A stretch of 64,000 nt of DNA from an uncultured Duncaniella sp. (GTDB lineage Bacteria; Bacteroidota; Bacteroidia; Bacteroidales; Muribaculaceae). Positions 1 to 8,167 of the stretch are shown in pieces; the first letter of the stretch is position 1, and each line of letters begins with the position of its first letter. The DNA lies in assembly GCA_910577255.1 (NCBI GenBank), contig CAJTMH010000005.1, positions 137,386 through 201,385 of the forward strand, read 5' to 3'. The notes under the pieces are model-generated. The model did no database searches and had not been told where the DNA came from. It saw nothing but the letters and a program-made list of their open reading frames with translations. The translations under genes were made by a program, and so were the position numbers.

Positions 1-30
1 TAAAGTTGTGATGAATAAACTGTTATATTC

Positions 31-678
31 CTATTGTGCAGCTCTCTTGTTGGAGGGCCTGTGTGGTTCGAGTGCTTCAAGCACACGCCGGGTATAGTCC
101 ACAGGATTGTCAGCATTGATGATGGCACCGCTCATCGCCACGCCGTTGACACCTGTCGACATTATGGAAGGTATATCCTCGAGGGTTATCCCTCCTATGG
201 CCACTATGGGAAGGAGCATATCGGCTCCGCGGACCTCGTCCACAATCTTTTTGTAACCCTCAAGACCTATCACCGGCGAGAGGTTGGCCTTTGTGGTGGT
301 GTAGCGGAAAGGGCCGAGTCCGACATAGTCCACGTCCCAACCTTTGAATGCCATGATATCGGCGGCTGTGTTGGCTGTGCAACCTATCACGGCTTCGGCC
401 CCCATGAGCTCGCGGGCCTGTAGCGGCGACATGTCGTGTTTGCCGAGATGCACACCGTGTACCGACATCTCCATGGCGAGCTCCACGCGGTCATCAAATA
501 TCAAAAACGCGTTATTCTCCTGGCACAGTGGGATAATCTCCTGTGCCACCTGACGAAATTCCTCGTCCGACGCATCCTTCATTCGAAGTTGCACCCATTT
601 GCAGCCCCCTTCAAGCACCATCTGTACCTCTTCAGGGATTGAATATTTATCGCTGGGATGTGTTATGAACTGTAACAT
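31..678 (-). CDS. thiE: Thiamine-phosphate synthase ThiE
   Basis: ThiE joins HMP pyrophosphate and thiazole phosphate to make thiamin monophosphate in the cytoplasm. The 215-aa product has the normal family length and a TIM-barrel pattern: the substrate-binding QLRMKD near residue 30, DDRVELA near 62, GVHLGKHD near 75, the family signature TTTKANLSPVIGLEGY near 127-142, and the phosphate-binding IVAIGGI near 158. It is the last gene visible of the leftward thi operon, 39 bp after the TenI-like paralogue. It keeps the TTTK loop that the paralogue has lost, so it is the likely true synthase. The operon may continue past the left edge. Expression should follow the TPP riboswitch upstream of thiD. 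Confidence 0.93.
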   Translation of the reverse strand: MLQFITHPSDKYSIPEEVQMVLEGGCKWVQLRMKDASDEEFRQVAQEIIPLCQENNAFLIFDDRVELAMEMSVHGVHLGKHDMSPLQARELMGAEAVIGCTANTAADIMAFKGWDVDYVGLGPFRYTTTKANLSPVIGLEGYKKIVDEVRGADMLLPIVAIGGITLEDIPSIMSTGVNGVAMSGAIINADNPVDYTRRVLEALEPHRPSNKRAAQ

Positions 679-717
679 AGTTGATATGATTAATCGGTGG
701 GTAATCGGTAGTGGGTC

Positions 718-1293
718 CTACGACTCACTTATCCGTGTTATTCTTTTCATTTCCTCGGCAGGTGCATCCCAGGGCAAAGCCCCGAGCATCGCATAACCGC
801 TGAAATTGTAACGTTTGAGTTCGGGTAGACGTTCAAATGTCACCCCTCCGAGGGCTATCACCGGGGGATGGTCCACGAGCGAGAGCTCCGACAGCAGGGC
901 TGGTGAGAAACGGCTACGGTAGCCTGACTTGGAGATGCTGTCGAAAATCGGGCTTAATGTGACGTATGCCATCCCTACTGATTCGCGCACCTCTCCGATG
1001 GTGTGGCACGAACGGCTCAGCGCACCCCGGTAGAGCGACGGTGGCTCGGGGCAACGGCGGTTGAGATGAAGGCCGCCGAGATTGAATTCGTTTACGAGGT
1101 CGAAATGTCCGTGGAGCACCAGTGAGCCGTGCCAACGTTGCGGTATAGCCTCGATGAGCCGGCGCATGTCGGTCAACGATGCTCCCGGATGGCGCAGATG
1201 CACACGGTGCCATCCGTTTTCGAGGATGGCGACGACATTCTTGGCTTCGGTGCGCTCATTGATATGTTGGGGAGTGATGGCTATTTTCAGCAT
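718..1293 (-). CDS. ThiE/TenI-family paralogue, probably not a classical synthase
   Basis: The 191-aa protein has the thiamine-phosphate synthase/TenI fold. VHLRHPGAS near residue 31 corresponds to the substrate loop, GGLHLNR near 73 to the GVHLG strand, YVTLSPIFDS near 110 to the barrel strand before the flexible loop, and VIALGGV near 144 to the phosphate site. The T-T-T-K loop of true ThiE is replaced by SISKSGYRS, and the DDR motif is also missing (LHGHFDLV). Such divergence is typical of TenI-like thiazole tautomerases or unassigned paralogues that sit in Bacteroidetes thi operons beside a genuine ThiE. It lies between thiS and thiE in the same leftward operon, so a role in thiazole phosphate metabolism is likely but unproven. 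Confidence 0.75.
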   Translation of the reverse strand: MLKIAITPQHINERTEAKNVVAILENGWHRVHLRHPGASLTDMRRLIEAIPQRWHGSLVLHGHFDLVNEFNLGGLHLNRRCPEPPSLYRGALSRSCHTIGEVRESVGMAYVTLSPIFDSISKSGYRSRFSPALLSELSLVDHPPVIALGGVTFERLPELKRYNFSGYAMLGALPWDAPAEEMKRITRISES

Positions 1294-1332
1294 GATGGAA
1301 TGGCTGTGGGCTACAGGGTTGGTGATGGATTG

Positions 1333-1533
1333 TCAACCTCCGTAAAAGGCTTTGATTATCACTATTTTGTCACCTTCGTGAAGAATGGTGGCTGCACGTG
1401 CCTGAGCGGGTATCACACGGCCGTTGAGGGCTGTCGCGATCCCTTGCGGAGCTATCTCCTTGGCATTGAGAGCATCCTGGAGGGTGGCATTGTCGGCAAT
1501 TTCGAGGATACGGTCGTTAACGGTTATCTGCAT
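1333..1533 (-). CDS. thiS: Sulfur carrier protein ThiS
   Basis: ThiS is a small ubiquitin-like protein that carries sulfur as a C-terminal thiocarboxylate for thiazole synthesis by ThiG. The 66-aa product starts MQITVNDRILEI and ends in the required Gly-Gly (IIKAFYGG), which ThiF would adenylate. Length and the C-terminal diglycine are diagnostic. Its start overlaps the 3' end of thiD by 17 bp, implying translational coupling. ThiF, ThiG, ThiH and ThiC are not in the window and may lie to the left. Confidence 0.93.
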   Translation of the reverse strand: MQITVNDRILEIADNATLQDALNAKEIAPQGIATALNGRVIPAQARAATILHEGDKIVIIKAFYGG

Positions 1534-2353
1534 GGCGGTCTGGATTATAGTTTTTCAACCTGCGGGGAGCGAAAAAGTGGTTCACCGGGCCATGTCCCTT
1601 TCCTGTGGTGACGAATGCTCCGGCTTCCAGTGCGCGTGTCACATATAGCTTCGCCTGGCGCACGGCAGCTTTGAGGTCATAGCCGAGGGCAAGATACGAG
1701 GCTATGGCAGAGGAGAGGGTGCACCCGGTGCCGTGGGTGTTGATTGTATCCACAGCGTCGGCACGCAGCTCAATGGCTTCGCGGCAATGGTTGAGATAAA
1801 GAATGTCGGTCTTGAAATCTGTGTCAGCTGTGTCGCCCCCTTTTATGAGAATGTTGCGGCACCCCATCTCGCTGAGTGTGTGGGCCTGGAGTTCGGGGTC
1901 GTCAGAACCGGTGAGGGCGAAAGCTTCACGCTGGTTGGGGGTGACGATTGTGGCAAGAGGGAACAGCCGCGTGGTGAGTATTTCCACACCGGAGTCATCA
2001 AGGAGGGCTGAGCCGGAGGTTGAGACCATCACCGGGTCTATGACAAGGTTTTGCGGACGGTACATCTCCATGCGGTCGGCCACAGCTGCTGCAACTTCGG
2101 CATTGCACAGCATGCCTGTTTTTACGGCCAGCGGAGGGATGTCGGTCATCACCATATCGATTTGGTCGGCGATGGATTGCGGAGTCACAGCCATGATTGA
2201 GCGCACTCCGGCGGTGTTCTGCGCCGTGAGTGCCGTGATGGCTGTCATGCCGTAGCAACCAATGGCCGATATGGTCTTCAGGTCGGCTTGGATTCCGGCA
2301 CCTCCCGAGGGGTCTGAACCGGCTATTGATAGGACTGGGAAATAATTTCTCAT
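1517..2353 (-). CDS. thiD: Hydroxymethylpyrimidine/phosphomethylpyrimidine kinase ThiD
   Basis: ThiD phosphorylates HMP and HMP-P to HMP-PP for thiamin synthesis. The 278-aa protein shows the ribokinase-like signature: SIAGSDPSGGAGIQADLKT near residues 9-27, MTAITALTAQNT near 36-47, DPVMVSTSG near 106-114, and the anion-hole/base motif NTHGTGCTLSSAIA near 204-217. It is the first gene of the leftward thi operon, about 150 nt downstream of a TPP riboswitch, and overlaps thiS. ThiD leading the operon places pyrimidine salvage or synthesis under direct TPP feedback. Confidence 0.96.
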   Translation of the reverse strand: MRNYFPVLSIAGSDPSGGAGIQADLKTISAIGCYGMTAITALTAQNTAGVRSIMAVTPQSIADQIDMVMTDIPPLAVKTGMLCNAEVAAAVADRMEMYRPQNLVIDPVMVSTSGSALLDDSGVEILTTRLFPLATIVTPNQREAFALTGSDDPELQAHTLSEMGCRNILIKGGDTADTDFKTDILYLNHCREAIELRADAVDTINTHGTGCTLSSAIASYLALGYDLKAAVRQAKLYVTRALEAGAFVTTGKGHGPVNHFFAPRRLKNYNPDRHADNR

Positions 2354-2499
2354 CGCGTGTCGGGCATTGAAAAGTTTTTGATAAAAACTGTGTTGACAAA
2401 GCGATGATGCCCACCGGGCTTGACGGCTTGCGACGATAATTAACCGGAACTACGCCGGGGGAATGTGATGTTTTGCTCCCCGCGTGTGTATGATAAGCC

Positions 2500-2592
2500 G
2501 TAGTGCAATCCCTTCGGCGGTACTAACCGCATCAGGTTCAGAGGGTATCATCTCAGCGGGGCTCCTTGGGCGGGGCTCCGCACCCCTTTGTC
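2500..2592 (-). promoter_or_regulatory. TPP riboswitch (THI element)
   Basis: Read on the minus strand, the segment carries the THI-box core in order: GGGGTGC, then GCTGAGATGATACCC, then CTGAACCTGATGCGGTTAG, then TACCGCCGAAGGGATTGCA. The CTGAGA and ACCTGAT motifs form the pyrimidine- and pyrophosphate-binding helices. It lies between the promoter at 2597-2628 and thiD (start 2353), so it should lower expression of the thi operon when TPP binds. The roughly 145 nt between riboswitch and thiD must contain the expression platform; only weak GC-rich pairing (GCCCGGTGGGC) is seen there. Confidence 0.96.
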
Positions 2593-2596
2593 GCCA

Positions 2597-2628
2597 CAAA
2601 GGTAGGTGTTTATTATTTAATATGCAAA
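2597..2628 (-). promoter_or_regulatory. Promoter of the thi operon (Bacteroidetes type)
   Basis: On the minus strand TTTG (2628-2625) is followed after exactly 20 nt by TACCTTTG (2604-2597), matching the Bacteroidetes primary sigma consensus TTTG-N19/20-TAnnTTTG. The predicted start is just before the riboswitch. Confidence 0.8.
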
Positions 2629-2672
2629 TGAAAATTTCTTATCACTCGTTCGCGCCATACGGTCAGCTCCGA

Positions 2673-3521
2673 TCAGTAGCCATAGGGATTGGTGGTGGGT
2701 GAGCCTACGGTGAGCACAGGTTTCTCGGGCGGTGCTATGGTGGGGTTATAGTTCTGCCTGTGGGAATGGCGTTCGCGGTTCTGCTGCACGGCATTATAGA
2801 TTATTCCTCCCACGTCGATACCTATCGCTGCATCCTTGGTTATACGGTAATAAGGCATGACAATAGGTTGGGCATGCCATTCGCCCGATGATGTCCGGTA
2901 GCTCTGTCCCCCCACTTTCACACCCCAGCGGTTATTGATGCGGTAGTCGAAATATCCCCCGAATGTGGTGAGGTTCATATATCCGGCGATTGACGGCCGC
3001 AATCCTGATGTGTTGTTATAATAACTCCCGAAGACTGTCACGCCGAGATGTTCGTTAAAATCGTAGGAGATTGAGCCGCCGAAGCCAAGAGAGCGGGTCA
3101 GCCCTCCGTAGTATCCATACTTCACAGCTGCGGCATAAGCGCTGACAGAGAGATTGCCGAAGCGTTGGGCGAGAGTGAGGCGCCCGGTCTCCATTCCCAT
3201 CATGCCGGGCATGGCAAGCATTGAAGTCTCGCCATAGAGTCCACCGTTGTCCCAGGCTGCAATTCTTCCCCATTGTGGCATAGTGTAGTGGAATGACGGG
3301 GCCGTCAGTGTGCTGGCCGGGAGAGATGTGTCAGTCTCAGGGTGATAGACCGGCACCTCAGTGTCAGGTTTTTCACTGTGCGGCGAGCCGGCAGGGGTTG
3401 ATAGGGCTGCCGCAGGCGTGGCCACCGGTGCTGTTGAGAGTGAATCGGGATGCTCGGTCTGGGCCGACAGATTCATGGCTGCGGCAAGAATGATGACGCT
3501 GATTGTCGGGCGTAGATTCAT
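2673..3521 (-). CDS. Predicted outer-membrane/secreted protein of unknown function
   Basis: The 282-aa protein begins with a clear signal peptide (MNLRPTISVIILAAAMNLSAQ). A Pro/Thr/Ser-rich linker follows (about residues 22-75). Then come roughly 150 residues of alternating aromatic/small strands, for example YGYYGGLTRSLGFGGSISYDF, and YFDYRINNRWGVKVGG, that resemble an eight-strand outer-membrane beta-barrel. The C-terminus is Pro-rich rather than ending in an aromatic residue, which is unusual for a barrel. It follows the 166-aa gene on the same strand by 30 bp and is probably co-transcribed with it. No enzyme motif is visible and the function is not recognised. Confidence 0.7.
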   Translation of the reverse strand: MNLRPTISVIILAAAMNLSAQTEHPDSLSTAPVATPAAALSTPAGSPHSEKPDTEVPVYHPETDTSLPASTLTAPSFHYTMPQWGRIAAWDNGGLYGETSMLAMPGMMGMETGRLTLAQRFGNLSVSAYAAAVKYGYYGGLTRSLGFGGSISYDFNEHLGVTVFGSYYNNTSGLRPSIAGYMNLTTFGGYFDYRINNRWGVKVGGQSYRTSSGEWHAQPIVMPYYRITKDAAIGIDVGGIIYNAVQQNRERHSHRQNYNPTIAPPEKPVLTVGSPTTNPYGY

Positions 3522-3551
3522 TAGGTGTGAGGATAGGGTTCAGATGCAAAG

Positions 3552-4052
3552 TTATGAAAAATTCCTTGACGACGAGGTCGTGCATGGCGATTTTGGCAAT
3601 GCTTTAACATTTGTTTTGGAGTTGTTTGCCGATCGGATGGTATGTCGCGCCTCAGCACGTCGGCGACGTTCGAGTTCACGACGCTGACGGCGGTTGAGCA
3701 ATATGGCAGGAGCTGATTCTTCCTGTAGCGGAGTCTCGGGGATGAGTTCTTCGTCAGCCTGGATAGGTGTGACGCACTTCTGTTTGGCTTCACGACGTCG
3801 TGCGGCTGCCTCGCGGGCACGTCGTGAACGCTCGATGGCCTTGTCGATTTCGGGATAGAGCAGCGTGAAGACTATGCGGGCTATCTCGCTGTGGTTTTGG
3901 AGGTCGGGAGTGATACCTGTGGCCAGGTAGTTCTCAATGATTTCCATTGTTTCAAGAGCCTCGTCGGGGCGGTGTTCGAGGACCACGAGCGATGAGTGGA
4001 TGCGTAACATGATGTCGTCATAAACTTTTTTTGATACAGGAAGTTTTTTCAT
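3552..4052 (-). CDS. Conserved hypothetical protein, basic/coiled-coil C-terminus
   Basis: The 166-aa cytoplasmic protein has an N-terminal alpha-helical part (about residues 1-80; LRIHSSLVVLEHRPDEALETM, EIARIVFTLLYPEIDKA). Two Arg/Ala/Lys-rich segments follow (RSRRAREAAARRREAKQ near 83-99, NRRQRRELERRRRAEAR near 125-141) separated by an acidic linker. The basic helices could bind nucleic acid, but no known domain is recognised. A TATCTTTG promoter box lies about 48 nt upstream. The outer-membrane protein gene follows 30 bp downstream. Function unknown. Confidence 0.65.
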   Translation of the reverse strand: MKKLPVSKKVYDDIMLRIHSSLVVLEHRPDEALETMEIIENYLATGITPDLQNHSEIARIVFTLLYPEIDKAIERSRRAREAAARRREAKQKCVTPIQADEELIPETPLQEESAPAILLNRRQRRELERRRRAEARHTIRSANNSKTNVKALPKSPCTTSSSRNFS

Positions 4053-4099
4053 GGTATTATAGGATTATAAGTTTGTGATTAGTTTGATTGATTAGGTCA

Positions 4100-4107
4100 C
4101 AAAGATA
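4100..4107 (-). promoter_or_regulatory. -7 box of the 166-aa gene promoter
   Basis: The minus strand reads TATCTTTG, a perfect TAnnTTTG -7 element, placing the start about 40 nt before the ATG at 4052. No clear TTTG is present at -33. Confidence 0.55.
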
Positions 4108-4154
4108 CTATCTCAATTTGCCATAAAAGGTGCGATAATGTCGTTTTGATTGAG

Positions 4155-4162
4155 TAATTTTG
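4155..4162 (+). promoter_or_regulatory. -7 box of the HAD phosphatase gene
   Basis: TAATTTTG matches TAnnTTTG and lies about 30 nt before the ATG at 4193. A good -33 TTTG is not seen. The box overlaps the TTG that would give a longer reading frame, which argues for the ATG at 4193 as the true start. Confidence 0.5.
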
Positions 4163-4192
4163 CACCCGGAAAAAAATGATGAAGATTTGATT

Positions 4193-4981
4193 ATGATAAA
4201 AGCTGTGTTTTTTGATATCGACGGTACTCTTGTGCCTATCGGAAGTGGACGAGTCCCTGCTGATACACGCCGTGCGCTTGCCGAGCTGCGTGCCAAAGGC
4301 GTGAAGGTGTTTATTTCGTCAGGACGCCACATAGAATGGATTGACAATCTTGGCGATCTGGAGTTTGATGGTTATGTAACCGTCAATGGAGCCCTTTGCC
4401 TCGGTCATGACGGCAGGACACCTATATTTACGCGTCTTATCGACAAGGGGGATGTAGAGCGCCTGGTTGATTTCTCGGCGGGCAGCAGCATGCCGTTTGT
4501 GGTGGTGCCGGCGCGGGGTGGGATTTTCACCACTGCTATCGATGATAATTTCCTGGTGGTGGCTGAAATGCTTCATTTACCGCAGGTGCCTGTGAGAAGC
4601 ATTGAGGATGCGAAGGCGTGTGATGTGGTACAGATGATGGTGTTTGGCTCTCATGAAGAAATCGAGGCCTCCGGACTGTTCCGGGATGTGCTTACCGGAT
4701 GTGAACCGACAAGCTGGTGCCCCTATTTTGCCGACATAATTCCTAAAGGCAGTGACAAGAGTGTGGGCATCGACCGCATGATAGAACATTTCGGTATTGA
4801 TATTTCGGAAACGATGGCTTTCGGTGATGGTGAAAACGATATGGGGATGCTGGAACATGTGGGGCTCGGTGTGGCCATGGGAAATGCTCTCCCTGAGGTC
4901 AAGGCTGTTGCAGACTATGTCACAGCCGATGCTGATGACGATGGAATCGGGAAGGCTCTTCGACACTTCGGCGTGATATGA
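4193..4981 (+). CDS. Cof-type HAD-superfamily phosphatase
   Basis: The protein (262 aa from the ATG at 4193) is a cytoplasmic phosphatase of the Cof/YbjI type, which acts on sugar phosphates, nucleotides or cofactor phosphates. Motif I is FFDIDGTLVP (nucleophile Asp near residue 8, acid/base Asp two residues on). Motif II is VFISSGRH, motif III contains PKGSDKSVGI (Lys), and motif IV is FGDGENDMGML. A C2-type cap lies between motifs II and III. The open frame extends upstream to a TTG, but that start falls inside the -7 box. The gene stands alone on the plus strand and ends at the hairpin 5011-5048. The exact substrate cannot be read from the sequence. Confidence 0.9.
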   Translation: MIKAVFFDIDGTLVPIGSGRVPADTRRALAELRAKGVKVFISSGRHIEWIDNLGDLEFDGYVTVNGALCLGHDGRTPIFTRLIDKGDVERLVDFSAGSSMPFVVVPARGGIFTTAIDDNFLVVAEMLHLPQVPVRSIEDAKACDVVQMMVFGSHEEIEASGLFRDVLTGCEPTSWCPYFADIIPKGSDKSVGIDRMIEHFGIDISETMAFGDGENDMGMLEHVGLGVAMGNALPEVKAVADYVTADADDDGIGKALRHFGVI

Positions 4982-5009
4982 ACAGGAGGGATATAGAATG
5001 AAAAGTACT

Positions 5010-5050
5010 CAGGGGCGGCAGCTTTCATAATGGAAAGCTGCCGCCCCTGT
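5010..5050. terminator. Bidirectional hairpin terminator
   Basis: A 16-bp perfect stem (5011-5026 with 5033-5048, AGGGGCGGCAGCTTTC and its complement) with a 6-nt loop sits between the convergent HAD and pullulanase genes. It can serve both strands; only short T runs flank it. Confidence 0.8.
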
Positions 5051-5092
5051 TATAAGAATAGTGTAGCTAAAATGTCTGGTTTTTTCTTCTGC

Positions 5093-7090
5093 TTATTTGG
5101 TCAGGGCAAGGATGAGGGCCGAACGGGGAGCCACGCTGAGTTTTCCCCCGCGGGTAGTACCCATGCCTGAGGCGTTGATGCGGCCGTCCTCGGCTATGAT
5201 GGTCCAGTCACCTTTGGGTATCTTAACTTCGCGGACTTCGTCAGAGCCGTTGAACACGAGCTTGATTTCCTTCCAGCTGTCACCGTTGGCATGTCCGGTA
5301 AGAGAGTAGGAGATAAGGTTGGGTTCCTTGACATTGTCGAATTTCAGATGCTTGCTTACGTCCTCGGCTGTGGTCATGCGGAAGGCGGGATGCTCTTTAC
5401 GGAGCTTGATGAGTTCCTTGTAATAAGCGAACTGCTCGGCATTCTGATGCTTCAGATTCCAGTCGATGGCATTGATTGAGTCAGGAGAATTGTAGGAGTT
5501 GTGGACACCCTGCTTGTCGCGGAAAAGCTCTTCGCCGGCAAACATGAAGGGGGTGCCCTGCGATGTCATGACGATGGTCTGTGCCAGACGAGCTGCGCGC
5601 TGACGTTCGGCGTCGGTGGCGTCGGGCATCGACTTGCGGAGTTTGTCGGTGAGCATGAGGTCGTCATGGCATGACACGTAGTTGATTATCTGGGTCGGTG
5701 CGGCAGCGTAGGGGAATTTTGAGTTGTTGCCTTTGCTGTAGTCGACCTGTGGATGGGCTGTGGCACCTACTATGCCGATTTTCACGGTCTCTTCCTGTCC
5801 CGGCTTCCCGGTGGCAAAGCCGCGGTCAGCTGCATTGGAGTAGTGTCCCTTGATGGCGTCGCGGATGTCATCGCTGAACACTGCTATCTGAGGCATCTTG
5901 GCCACGTTCTCCTTGAGTGCGCGCTGATCGGCAGGGAGTGGGGAGTCACCGGCTGTCCAACCTTCTCCGTAGACGAAGATGGATGGATTGATTTCTTTAA
6001 GCGCAGCCGCTACCTGGTTCATCGTCTCGATGTCGTGGATGGCCATGAGGTCGAAACGGAAACCATCGATGTGGTATTCCTTGGCCCAGTATTTCACAGA
6101 ATTGATGATGAAGTCGCGCATCTGTTGGCGTTCTGAGGCGGTCTCGTTGCCGCAACCTGAAGCGTCGCTGTAGGTGCCGTCCTCGCGGTGGCGGTAGTAA
6201 TAGCCTGGTGCTGTGAGCGAGAAGTTGGAGTCGTCGTTGTCGGCAGTGTGGTTGTACACTACATCCATTATCACGCCTATCCCGTTGTCATGCAGGTTTT
6301 TGATCATCTCCTTCATTTCTGTCACACGCGCTGCGGGATCGGCAGGGTCGGTCGAGTAGGAACCTTCAGGGGCGTTGTAGTTAAATGGGTCATAACCCCA
6401 GTTATACTGGTTTGAAGGCAGATTGGCCTCGTCGACGCTGTTGTAGTCATAGGATGGGAGAATGTGGATGTGGGTTACACCGAGTTCCTTGAGGTGGTCC
6501 ACACCGGTGGCCTCACCTTCGGGATTGGTGGTGGATGGCTCGGTGAGGGCAAGGAATTTGCCTTTGTGCACTATGCCTGATGATGGGTGCTGCGAGAAGT
6601 CGCGGTGGTGCATCTCATAGATGACGGCATCGTTGATATGTGCTATTTCAGGGCCACGGTCAGAAGCCCAGCCTTCAGGATCGGTGGTGGCGAAGTCGAT
6701 GATGGCGGCGCGTTCACCGTTGGTGCCTACTGCTTTGGCCCATACGCCGGGTGTTTCTTTAAGCCATTTTCCGTTGTCCTTTACAGAAAAAGTGTAGAAT
6801 GAACCGTAGAGTTGACGAGGTACACTGGCTATCCATGTGCCGTTGGTACTGCGTTGCATTTCGAGAGTGTCGGTGGCTGGGGTGTTACGGTCTGTACTGT
6901 AGAGCATCACTCGAGCCGCTTCGGCTCCAGGTGACCAAAGACGCCAATGAGTGCCTTTGGAATTGACTGTGAGTTCGAGGTCTTCACCTGAATAGGAGGG
7001 ATAGGCGAGGTACTTGGCATCGACGCTCTGGGCTGATGCTGCCGCCCCGCAACAAACGGCTACGGTAGTCACGATAGTCTTGAGTTTCAT
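5093..7090 (-). CDS. pulA: Secreted type I pullulanase (GH13)
   Basis: Pullulanase cleaves alpha-1,6 branches of pullulan, glycogen or starch. The 665-aa protein has a signal peptide (residues 1-20), a CBM48-like N-terminal beta-sandwich (about 30-135), the (beta/alpha)8 domain and a C-terminal beta domain. Diagnostic features are YNWGYDPFNYNAPEGSY (229-245), the type I pullulanase signature, and the GH13 regions DVVYNHT (276-282), GFRFDLMAI with nucleophile Asp347, YGEGW with acid Glu376, and SCHDD with Asp476. The gene is monocistronic, between two hairpins. It is unlinked to the ICE cargo and belongs to the core chromosome. Cell location (periplasm or surface) is uncertain because there is no lipobox. 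Confidence 0.93.
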   Translation of the reverse strand: MKLKTIVTTVAVCCGAAASAQSVDAKYLAYPSYSGEDLELTVNSKGTHWRLWSPGAEAARVMLYSTDRNTPATDTLEMQRSTNGTWIASVPRQLYGSFYTFSVKDNGKWLKETPGVWAKAVGTNGERAAIIDFATTDPEGWASDRGPEIAHINDAVIYEMHHRDFSQHPSSGIVHKGKFLALTEPSTTNPEGEATGVDHLKELGVTHIHILPSYDYNSVDEANLPSNQYNWGYDPFNYNAPEGSYSTDPADPAARVTEMKEMIKNLHDNGIGVIMDVVYNHTADNDDSNFSLTAPGYYYRHREDGTYSDASGCGNETASERQQMRDFIINSVKYWAKEYHIDGFRFDLMAIHDIETMNQVAAALKEINPSIFVYGEGWTAGDSPLPADQRALKENVAKMPQIAVFSDDIRDAIKGHYSNAADRGFATGKPGQEETVKIGIVGATAHPQVDYSKGNNSKFPYAAAPTQIINYVSCHDDLMLTDKLRKSMPDATDAERQRAARLAQTIVMTSQGTPFMFAGEELFRDKQGVHNSYNSPDSINAIDWNLKHQNAEQFAYYKELIKLRKEHPAFRMTTAEDVSKHLKFDNVKEPNLISYSLTGHANGDSWKEIKLVFNGSDEVREVKIPKGDWTIIAEDGRINASGMGTTRGGKLSVAPRSALILALTK

Positions 7091-7182
7091 GCGTTTGAAT
7101 TAAAGTTGAAAAGATTTTGTTGTGAAAAGTATGATGTGGGATGTTAAAATAATCAAAGGTGTGGAGACCTGTTTATGAGTAG

Positions 7183-7234
7183 CAGAGGGGTAAAACGGTA
7201 GTATCTGCTGCAGGCATGCCGTTTTACCCCTCTG
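7183..7234 (-). terminator. Long-stem hairpin terminator after the lipoprotein gene
   Basis: A 16-bp perfect stem (7183-7198 with 7219-7234, CAGAGGGGTAAAACGG and its complement) lies just downstream of the lipoprotein stop and upstream of the pullulanase promoter region. It lacks a strong T-tract. Confidence 0.7.
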
Positions 7235-7251
7235 TTGTCGGTTATAGTCAG

Positions 7252-8133
7252 TTAGTCCACCTGGATTACCAGGAAGTTGGAGAGCTGCCAGAATTTTTCG
7301 GGATTAGTGATGCGGATCACTTTCTGTCCGTTCACGTCAACGATCTGGTATGAGTCGGCAGGCTGTTGTGTGAGCACCTTTGCCTTCTTGCTGTGGGTGG
7401 GAATTTCGGTCAGCGCACGGCGGTCAGCTGTGGTGAAGTATGATTCGTCGAAGTCACCCTTCATGACTTTTGTCTTGCGCAGGAAGCCTGACTGGAGGAT
7501 TTTCTTCTCCTTCAGCTCTTTGCTTGTGCCGATGGCATAGTGGCATGCGTTGAGCTCGTTGGTCGCTGCTGTGGCTTCTTCCTGGGCGGCGGTCTTCTGT
7601 GCGCGTTCAATGGTGAGGCCTGTGTTGAGCGAGTCAACGGTGGTATTAAGGGTTGTAACCTCTGTGTTGAGGGCTTCGATGCGGATGTTGGCGCTGGCCA
7701 GCATATTGTTGAGAGTGGCTATTTCGGTCTGCTGCTCGGCCACTTGTGTCTTGAGGTTGGCGATGGTGCGTTTGAGTGTTGTGCTTTCGCCTCCTGTGGC
7801 TGCGAGTTTCTTTTCAAGTTCTTCCAGGCGCTCGCGACGTTCCTGGAGAGCCTGTTGGATGGCAATCATGTCGTTTTTGATCTGCTCCTTGCGTGATGCT
7901 GATTCACCGCCAAGGGAGCTTGGTGTGGAGATGATTTTTTCCAGATCTTTTATCTGATTCATGCCGTCGGAGATGTCATTGACAAGCACGAGAAGACTGT
8001 CCTGAGTGGCAAGTGTCTTGCGGAGGTCACCCTTAAGTTGCTCGTTCTGAGCTTCGGCGTTCTTTAGTTTGTCACCGTTACAGGCAGTAAGCAGGGATAC
8101 TGCGACAACTGCCAATGCTGCAATCTTTTTCAT
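7252..8133 (-). CDS. Coiled-coil lipoprotein of unknown function
   Basis: From the ATG at 8133 the product is 293 aa, starting MKKIAALAVVAVSLLTACNG, a lipoprotein signal with lipobox LTAC (Cys18). Residues about 25-195 are a long heptad-rich coiled coil (LEELEKKLAATGGESTTLK, IANLKTQVAEQQTEIATLN). The C-terminal 90 residues form a small globular domain (KEKKILQSGFLRKTKVMKGD ... KVIRITNPEKFWQLSNFLVIQ). The open frame extends upstream to 8388, but that part overlaps rsmI and lacks a signal peptide, so the shorter start is chosen. It is probably a periplasm-facing envelope lipoprotein; its partner is unknown. Such lipoproteins are common in Bacteroidales. Confidence 0.8.
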   Translation of the reverse strand: MKKIAALAVVAVSLLTACNGDKLKNAEAQNEQLKGDLRKTLATQDSLLVLVNDISDGMNQIKDLEKIISTPSSLGGESASRKEQIKNDMIAIQQALQERRERLEELEKKLAATGGESTTLKRTIANLKTQVAEQQTEIATLNNMLASANIRIEALNTEVTTLNTTVDSLNTGLTIERAQKTAAQEEATAATNELNACHYAIGTSKELKEKKILQSGFLRKTKVMKGDFDESYFTTADRRALTEIPTHSKKAKVLTQQPADSYQIVDVNGQKVIRITNPEKFWQLSNFLVIQVD

Positions 8134-8167
8134 AGAGATGTAGTTGAAAAATGAGAATGGTGGATAA

